From assembly GCA_043766915.1 (NCBI GenBank), contig JAYUHO010000299.1, positions 1 to 10,388 on the forward strand: a stretch of 10,388 nucleotides of DNA, written 5' to 3'. The stretch is from JANNAT01 sp043766915. Lineage in GTDB: Bacteria; Pseudomonadota; Alphaproteobacteria; Rhodobacterales; Rhodobacteraceae. Shown one piece after another: positions 6,212 to 10,388 of the stretch (position 1 is its first letter; each line of letters begins with the position of its first letter). Made by a program: the position numbers and the translations under genes. The notes under the pieces are model-generated. The model did not search any database. It saw only the letters and a program-made list of their open reading frames with translations, and had not been told where the DNA came from.

Positions 6212-7143
6212 CCCCCGCGATCCTGCCAGCAAAGGGCATCGCAGACCGGCTGACTGCCCTGTTCTGGCGCCGCCCCAATGTGCTGCTGATCCTGCTGATC
6301 GCGCCGCCGCTGATCTGGTTGGGCGTGGTCTATCTCGGCTCGCTCGCCGCCCTTTTGCTGCAATCCTTCTATTCCATCGACGAATTTTCCGGCATGGTGG
6401 TACCCGAATTCACCTTGAAAACCTATGCCGAACTGCTGCGCCCGTCGAATTACGACATCATCATCCGCACCCTGCTGATGTCGGCAGCCGTCACCATCGG
6501 CTGTGCAATCCTCGCCTTTCCCATTGCCTATTACGCCGCCCGCTATGCCCGTGGCCGCTGGAAAGCGCTGTTCTACCTTGGCATCATGCTGCCGCTTTGG
6601 TCGTCCTATCTGGTCAAAGTTTACGCATGGAAACTGATCCTTGCCAAAGAAGGCATCCTGACATGGGCCGCCGAAAGCGTCGGTGCCGGGCCCATCCTGA
6701 ACGCCGCCCTCGCCCTGCCCGGCATCGGCGGCAATTCCCTATCGACCAGCTTCATTGGCACCTTTATGGTATTCGTCTATGTCTGGCTGCCCTACATGAT
6801 CCTGCCGATGCAGGCATCGCTGGAACGGGTGCCAACGTCCCTGCTTGAGGCGTCGTCTGATCTGGGGGCCACCCGCGCACAAACCTTTCGCACGGTGATC
6901 CTGCCTTTGGCGATGCCGGGCGTCATCGCAGGGTCAATCTTTACCTTCTCACTGACGATGGGCGATTACATCATCCCGCAGATCATCGGCACCTCGGCCA
7001 GCTTTATCGGCATGGCGGTGTATCAGTTGCAAGGCACCGCCGGAAACATCCCGCTGGCCGCCGCTTTTGCCGTGGTGCCCATCGCGATTATGCTGATTTA
7101 TCTGACGCTGGCCAAACGGGCGGGGGCCTTTGATGCTCTCTGA
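6208..7143 (+). CDS. ydcU: ABC transporter permease, polyamine type (YdcU/PotB-like)
   Basis: This 311-residue inner-membrane protein is the first of two channel subunits. About six membrane segments can be read, near residues 25-48, 86-110, 120-140, 182-203, 231-257 and 281-302. The ATPase-docking EAA loop is clear: LLEASSDLGATRAQTFRTVILP (212-233), with Glu214, Gly220 and the ILP end. The N-terminal segment with a long periplasmic loop before the second helix fits the PotB/YdcU branch rather than the shorter PotC/YdcV branch. The start overlaps the ATPase stop by four bases. The 3' end overlaps the next gene by 11 bases, so these subunits are expected in fixed proportion. Confidence 0.92.
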   Translation: MTPAILPAKGIADRLTALFWRRPNVLLILLIAPPLIWLGVVYLGSLAALLLQSFYSIDEFSGMVVPEFTLKTYAELLRPSNYDIIIRTLLMSAAVTIGCAILAFPIAYYAARYARGRWKALFYLGIMLPLWSSYLVKVYAWKLILAKEGILTWAAESVGAGPILNAALALPGIGGNSLSTSFIGTFMVFVYVWLPYMILPMQASLERVPTSLLEASSDLGATRAQTFRTVILPLAMPGVIAGSIFTFSLTMGDYIIPQIIGTSASFIGMAVYQLQGTAGNIPLAAAFAVVPIAIMLIYLTLAKRAGAFDAL

Positions 7144-7939
7144 TCGCCCCTCATTTTTATTGCGAATATCGGCTATCGGCGGGCTGCTATTCCTGCACCT
7201 GCCGATCCTGCTGATCTTCCTTTACGCCTTCACGACCGAGGAAAAAACCTACGTCTTCCCGCCCCCCGGCCTGACCACGCAATGGTTCGCCGTGGCGTGG
7301 AACCGCGCCGATGTCTGGCCGCCACTGTATCTCTCGATCCAGGTCGCCGCCATATCAACGCTGCTGGCGATGATCCTTGGCACCTGCGTCTCTGCCGCCA
7401 TGGCCCGCGCAAGGTTCTTTGGCCGTGAACAAATATCCCTGCTGATCCTGCTGCCCATCGCCCTGCCCGGCGTGATCACCGGCATGGCGCTGCGATCCGC
7501 GTTTTCCATCATGGACATCGACTTTTCCACCTGGACGATCATCCTCGGTCACGCCACTTTCTGCATCGTCATCGTTTATAACAACGCCGTCGCCCGGTTT
7601 CGCCGCCTGTCTGGTGGCATCTTGGAAGCATCGGCAGACCTTGGCGCAAACGCGTTTCAAACCTTTCGCCACGTCCTGCTGCCAAACCTTGGCACGGCCC
7701 TGCTGGCAGGTGGCATGCTGGCCTTTGCCCTGTCGTTTGATGAGGTGATCGTCACCACTTTCACGGCAGGCCAACAGGAAACCCTGCCAATCTGGATGTA
7801 TTCCGAACTGATCCGCCCGCGCCAACGCCCCGTCACCAACGTTGTCGCCATCGTCGTTTTCGCCGCCACCTTCGTGCCGATCCTGCTGGCCTATTATCTG
7901 ACCCGCAACGGATCAGAAACCGCCGGTTCAGGCAAATGA
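7133..7939 (+). CDS. ydcV: ABC transporter permease, polyamine type (YdcV/PotC-like)
   Basis: This 268-residue product is the second channel subunit, pairing with the preceding permease in the inner membrane. Membrane segments lie near residues 10-33, 67-91, 101-121, 133-153, 186-206 and 236-256. The EAA loop is ILEASADLGANAFQTFRHVLLP (163-184), with Glu165, Gly171 and the LLP end. The SFDEVIVTTF stretch (201-210) is typical of PotC-like subunits. The ATG at 7133 is preferred: a G-run at 7122-7126 serves as a ribosome site, whereas a TTG directly before it at 7130 adds only one residue. The gene overlaps the previous permease by 11 bases, and an ATGA overlap with the following frame occurs at its stop (7936-7939). 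Confidence 0.93.
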   Translation: MLSDRPSFLLRISAIGGLLFLHLPILLIFLYAFTTEEKTYVFPPPGLTTQWFAVAWNRADVWPPLYLSIQVAAISTLLAMILGTCVSAAMARARFFGREQISLLILLPIALPGVITGMALRSAFSIMDIDFSTWTIILGHATFCIVIVYNNAVARFRRLSGGILEASADLGANAFQTFRHVLLPNLGTALLAGGMLAFALSFDEVIVTTFTAGQQETLPIWMYSELIRPRQRPVTNVVAIVVFAATFVPILLAYYLTRNGSETAGSGK

Positions 7940-7950
7940 AAGACCCCGCC

Positions 7951-9378
7951 ATGACCATTCAAACCCACCTTCTGATCGGCAATGCGTTTGAGGCTGGCAC
8001 CGAGATTGCCGAACCCATCCTGAACCCCCGCACTGGCGCTCTGATCCTTGATGTCCCCGAGGCCAGCCAATCCCAGATCGACCGCGCCGTATCCGCCGCC
8101 CGCCGCGCCTTTCCCGCATGGTCGCGCACCACCCCCAGCGAACGTTCCGCCGCCCTTTTGCGTATTGCGGATCGGGTTCAGGCCGAAGCCGACGCTTTCG
8201 CGGCGCTTGAGGCGCTCAATTGCGGCAAGCCGATCAATCTCGCCCGCAACGATGAAATTCCGGCCATTGTCGATTGCTACCGTTTCTTCGCAGGCGCTGT
8301 GCGCTGTCAAACCGGGGCGCTGTCGGGCGAATACCTGACAGGCCACACCAGCATGATCCGCCGTGATCCGGTTGGCGTTATTGCGTCAATTGCGCCGTGG
8401 AACTACCCGCTGATGATGATGGCGTGGAAACTGGCCCCAGCCATTGGTGGCGGCAATACTGTGGTGTTCAAACCGTCTGAGCAAACCCCACTGACGGCGC
8501 TGAAAATGGCGCAGATCATGGCCGAAGAATTGCCCGAAGGCGTGGTTTCGGTGATCACCGGGCGCGGCCAGACCGTTGGCAGTTACCTGATCAACCACCC
8601 CGGCGTAGATATGATTTCGCTGACGGGTGATGTGGCGACGGGCAAGAAAATGCTGGATGCCGCCGCGAAATCTGTCAAACGCACCCATCTTGAACTGGGC
8701 GGCAAGGCCCCGGTTCTGGTGTTTGACGATGCCAACATCGCAGACGTCGTCGAAGGCCTGCGCGCCTTTGGCTATTATAACGCAGGCCAGGACTGCACCG
8801 CCGCCTGCCGCATTTACGCCGGAAAGAAGGTCTATGATCGGCTGGTGGCTGATCTGACCTCTGCAGTGTCAACCATAGCGCTGGCGCAGGCGGATGATAC
8901 GGTCAACGAGATTGGCCCGCTGATCAGTCTGCGCCAACGCGACCGTGTGGCCAGTTTCGTGAACCGCGCCCGCGACGTGCCGCATATCGAAATCACCACC
9001 GGCGGCGAGGTGATGCCCGACGGGTTCTACTACCGCCCCACAGTGGTGGCGGGCGCATTGCAATCCGATGAAATCGTGCGCCGCGAAGTGTTCGGCCCGG
9101 TGGTGTCGATCACCCGCTTTGACGACCCCGAAGACGCCGTGACATGGGCCAATGACAGCGACTACGGCCTCGCCAGCTCCGTCTGGACCCGCGACATAGG
9201 CCGCGCGATGAGCACCGCTGCAGCGTTGCGCTACGGCTGCACCTGGGTGAACACGCATTTCATGCTGGTGAACGAGATGCCGCATGGCGGGTTAAAGCAG
9301 TCGGGGTATGGGAAGGATTTATCGGCGTATGCGTTAGAGGATTATACGGTGGTGCGGCATGTTATGGTGAAGCATTGA
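7951..9378 (+). CDS. patD: gamma-aminobutyraldehyde dehydrogenase (PatD/YdcW-like)
   Basis: This NAD-dependent aldehyde dehydrogenase is expected to oxidise 4-aminobutanal to GABA, the second step of the putrescine transaminase route, in the cytoplasm. From the ATG at 7951 it has 475 residues, close to E. coli PatD (474 as I recall). Visible elements are Asn151 in APWNYPLMM, the cofactor-binding Lys174 in FKPSE, the general base Glu248 in LELGGKAP and the nucleophile Cys282 in GYYNAGQDCTAACRIYA. The GEYLTGHTSMIRRDP segment (127-140) and the tail LEDYTVVRHVMVKH strongly resemble the E. coli protein. An alternative ATG at 7936, overlapping the permease stop, would add five residues; 7951 fits the family N-terminus better. 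It is the last gene of the ydcSTUVW-like operon, which supports putrescine as substrate. A betaine aldehyde dehydrogenase is the main alternative but fits the context less well. Confidence 0.93.
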   Translation: MTIQTHLLIGNAFEAGTEIAEPILNPRTGALILDVPEASQSQIDRAVSAARRAFPAWSRTTPSERSAALLRIADRVQAEADAFAALEALNCGKPINLARNDEIPAIVDCYRFFAGAVRCQTGALSGEYLTGHTSMIRRDPVGVIASIAPWNYPLMMMAWKLAPAIGGGNTVVFKPSEQTPLTALKMAQIMAEELPEGVVSVITGRGQTVGSYLINHPGVDMISLTGDVATGKKMLDAAAKSVKRTHLELGGKAPVLVFDDANIADVVEGLRAFGYYNAGQDCTAACRIYAGKKVYDRLVADLTSAVSTIALAQADDTVNEIGPLISLRQRDRVASFVNRARDVPHIEITTGGEVMPDGFYYRPTVVAGALQSDEIVRREVFGPVVSITRFDDPEDAVTWANDSDYGLASSVWTRDIGRAMSTAAALRYGCTWVNTHFMLVNEMPHGGLKQSGYGKDLSAYALEDYTVVRHVMVKH

Positions 9379-9408
9379 GGGGGGGGCGTCTGTTCCACAC
9401 TGTAGCAA

Positions 9409-9508
9409 CTGTCTTCCTTCCCTATCTTTGTCAGATTTGCCCCAAGCAAATCTGACCGCGCCCGATCCGCCCCCACGGGGCGGGCGCGGTCAGCTTTGCA
9501 CCCTATCG
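9409..9508. repeat. three-arm palindromic dispersed element, copy 2
   Basis: The second copy of the element at 3671-3771, in the same orientation, begins 30 bases past the patD stop. Arm A is 9430-9440. Arm B (9446-9463) pairs with A over 11 bases and alternatively with arm C GGGCGCGGTCAGCTTTGC (9482-9499) at 17 of 18 positions. Copy 1 has a C-A mismatch inside the B:C stem where this copy has a C-G pair. The 18-base spacer (9464-9481) differs in sequence from copy 1 and carries its own GC-rich palindrome (CCGCCCC at 9467-9473 with GGGGCGG at 9477-9483). Confidence 0.85.
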
Positions 9509-9530
9509 GGGCGGTTGTCAGTGACGTAGG

Positions 9531-9545
9531 GTGGGCGCAACCCAC
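9531..9545. repeat. GTGGG/CCCAC hairpin
   Basis: GTGGG (9531-9535) and CCCAC (9541-9545) flank the loop CGCAA. The surrounding GTAGGGTGGG...CCCACG design resembles short dispersed palindromes seen in many bacterial genomes. The stem is short, and a functional role is only an inference. Confidence 0.5.
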
Positions 9546-9623
9546 GGAAAACGCGATCAAATATTGCACAGCATTGTAGTTCCCCGCACCATCCGCTGTC
9601 TCAGCGACTTACACTCCGGTATA

Positions 9624-9648
9624 GGATGGGCAACATTGCCCATCCTAC
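9624..9648. repeat. GGATGGGC palindrome, copy 2
   Basis: GGATGGGCAA and TTGCCCATCC form a near-continuous dyad around a short centre. It matches 5125-5149 at 23 of 25 positions, and both differences (G/A and T/C) improve the dyad here. As in copy 1, CCGGA-type hairpins follow on the right, but at a greater distance. Confidence 0.8.
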
Positions 9649-9676
9649 GCGCCATTCCGCTCCCCGCCGCCCCGCA

Positions 9677-9697
9677 GTCCCGGACTTGCTCCGGGAC
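9677..9697. repeat. CCGGA-type palindrome
   Basis: GTCCCGGA (9677-9684) pairs perfectly with TCCGGGAC (9690-9697) around the loop CTTGC. It is related to the hairpin at 5161-5181, with the same 8-base stem and 5-base loop and a compensated change (CC/GG to TC/GA) in the stem. Confidence 0.75.
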
Positions 9698-9717
9698 CTC
9701 TCCCTTGGCCCACAAGA

Positions 9718-9736
9718 CCCCGGATCAAGCCCGGGG
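9718..9736. repeat. CCGGA-type palindrome, degenerate
   Basis: CCCCGG (9718-9723) pairs with CCGGGG (9731-9736). The position that would extend the stem (A9724 opposite C9730) is mismatched, whereas the related hairpins have A-T there. It lies 11 bases beyond the hicB stop and could serve as the 3' end of the hicAB transcript. Confidence 0.6.
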
Positions 9737-9747
9737 CTGCGCCGCAC

Positions 9748-10080
9748 TCACCCCGCCGCCTTCCCCAACACCTCTTCCGCCCATTGGTTCAAACTTTTCC
9801 CCGCCAGTTCCGCCGCGCGAACCGACCTTGCGTGCACCTCGGGCTTTACCCGAAACATCATCTGCCCTGAAAACGCCCGTTGCGGCTCGCGCCCCAGTTT
9901 GGCACAGGTTTCCAGATAATCCTCGACCGCCTCGTGAAACGCAGCCCGTAGGCCATCGACGGTATCGGCATGAAACCCCACGCCATCGCGGATACCCGCA
10001 ATCCGCCCGGTGAAAATGCCATCGTCGTCGTCATAGTCTATCCGCGCCGAATAGCCCTGATAGGTCATTGCATTGCTCAT
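9748..10080 (-). CDS. hicB: HicB-family antitoxin with C-terminal ribbon-helix-helix
   Basis: This 110-residue product is the antitoxin of a type II HicAB pair; it should bind HicA and repress the operon. The N-terminal part (about 6-60) is the degraded-RNase-H-like HicB fold: YQGYSARIDYDDDDGIFTGRIAGI, GVGFHADTVDGLRAAFHEAVEDYLE. The C-terminal part (about 71-107) is a ribbon-helix-helix DNA-binding segment, MMFRVKPEVHARSVRAAELA then GKSLNQWAEEVL, typical of HicB proteins that autoregulate. The gene starts inside the last codons of hicA (a four-base ATGA overlap at 10077-10080), so the two are translationally coupled with the toxin gene first, the usual hicA-hicB order. A second in-frame Met four residues in (ATG at 10066-10068) is an alternative start. 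Confidence 0.93.
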   Translation of the reverse strand: MSNAMTYQGYSARIDYDDDDGIFTGRIAGIRDGVGFHADTVDGLRAAFHEAVEDYLETCAKLGREPQRAFSGQMMFRVKPEVHARSVRAAELAGKSLNQWAEEVLGKAAG

Positions 10081-10331
10081 GGCGTCACCCCGATCCTTTC
10101 CAGAAAATCCCGCGCCGCGCGCACCTGATACCGTTTGGCCTCTTTGGCGGGGTGTGGGCGGTGAAAACTTTCCACGTCATCCCCGCACACAAACCGCACC
10201 CGGCTGCCCCGCCCTTCAACCACCCGCGCGCCTGCTGCCACCAACAGCGCCTCAATATCCGCCCAAGGCAGCGTTCCCGACTCCGGATCAGCGAATACAA
10301 TTTCCAGCGTTCTGCGATGCCTGTTGTTCAT
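10077..10331 (-). CDS. hicA: HicA-family toxin, variant active site
   Basis: This 84-residue product is the toxin partner. HicA proteins are small double-stranded-RNA-binding-fold mRNA interferases. The N-terminal MNNRHRRTLEIVFADPESG resembles the long-form HicA group, followed by WADIEALLVAAGARVVEGRGSRVRF (23-47), FHRPHPAKEA (56-65) and VRAARDFLERIGV (70-82). The classical motif GSHH, whose first His is catalytic, is replaced by GSRV (42-45); the nearest histidines are His57 and His60. The family identity is supported by the overlap with hicB. The ATG at 10329-10331 has no obvious ribosome site on its strand. Confidence 0.88.
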   Translation of the reverse strand: MNNRHRRTLEIVFADPESGTLPWADIEALLVAAGARVVEGRGSRVRFVCGDDVESFHRPHPAKEAKRYQVRAARDFLERIGVTP

Positions 10332-10388
10332 GAGGATAGCTAACAGATGATATCATAAAGTGCAAGCACGTTACCCCGCCGCCGCCCG
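10332..10388 (-). promoter_or_regulatory. hicAB promoter/operator region (partial)
   Basis: On the minus strand a TTGCAC box (plus positions 10360-10365), a TATGAT box (10351-10356) and the 10-base perfect palindrome ATGATATCAT (10347-10356) lie 16-35 bases before the hicA start. A second dyad, GTGC/GCAC with a two-base centre (10360-10369), lies next to it. The TTGCAC and TATGAT boxes are too close to form one sigma70 promoter, so the -35/-10 pairing is unsettled. The palindromes are candidate HicB operators. The region runs to the window edge. Confidence 0.5.

Larger units (their letters stand above)
9379..9747. other. non-coding, palindrome-rich gap between patD and hicB
   Basis: This stretch separates two convergent transcription units. 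It holds the three-arm element, a small GTGGG/CCCAC hairpin (9531-9545), a GGATGGGC palindrome (9624-9648) and two CCGGA-type palindromes (9677-9697 and 9718-9736). No reading frame here shows family features. The long forward frame crossing it is Pro/Arg-rich and runs antisense through hicB. No tRNA or other known RNA gene was recognised. The hairpins probably end or protect transcripts coming from either side. Confidence 0.7.

Noticed and set aside
9379..9388. G-run just after the patD stop, considered as part of a terminator
   Set aside because: It has no complementary C-run close by on the 3' side and no U-tract; it is only a homopolymer.
3671..9736. Repeated palindromes considered as a CRISPR array or insertion-sequence ends
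   Set aside because: Each unit occurs only two or three times, not at regular spacing, with no spacers or cas genes. No transposase gene or target-site duplication is visible around the operon.
9531..10013. A 160-codon plus-strand frame after patD
   Set aside because: It is low-complexity Pro/Arg/Ser-rich, crosses several palindromes and is antisense to hicB.

Overview
The window looks like chromosomal DNA of an alphaproteobacterium of the Rhodobacterales (Roseobacter/Rhodobacteraceae type). The support is a GC-rich sequence with strong C/G third-position preference, the lptE-holA gene pair typical of this class, Rhodobacterales-like glutathione transferase and GAF proteins, and intergenic palindromes of the kind scattered through alphaproteobacterial genomes. 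The assignment rests on recognition by eye, without any database search.

Positions 1-3656 (+ strand) begin with the 3' end of lptE (LPS-assembly lipoprotein), then holA (DNA polymerase III delta subunit), a glutathione S-transferase, a small acidic protein of unknown function, a small single-domain GAF protein and a LysR-type regulator. The first genes are tightly packed and probably co-transcribed. The start of the GAF gene is ambiguous, and the stretch at about 2040-2260 is the least clear coding region of the window.

Positions 3960-9378 hold a five-gene operon with the same gene order as E. coli ydcS-ydcT-ydcU-ydcV-ydcW(patD): a periplasmic binding protein, an ABC ATPase, two inner-membrane permeases and gamma-aminobutyraldehyde dehydrogenase. 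The transporter most likely imports putrescine or a similar polyamine, and the dehydrogenase oxidises 4-aminobutanal, made from putrescine by an enzyme encoded elsewhere, to GABA. No aminotransferase or amine oxidase for that first step lies in the window. The LysR gene upstream is a candidate regulator, and a 22-bp dyad lies between it and the operon.

Positions 9379-9747 are non-coding and dense in palindromes. Positions 9748-10331 (- strand) hold a HicA/HicB-type toxin-antitoxin pair with its probable promoter/operator at the right edge. The toxin lacks the usual GSHH active-site motif.

The least ordinary content is intergenic. A roughly 100-bp element with three complementary arms (A-B-C, able to form either an A:B or a B:C hairpin) occurs twice in the same orientation, just after the LysR gene and just after patD, so it brackets the transporter operon. 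A second, two-hairpin module occurs between the binding-protein and ATPase genes and again before hicB. No rRNA, tRNA, CRISPR array or insertion sequence was seen.
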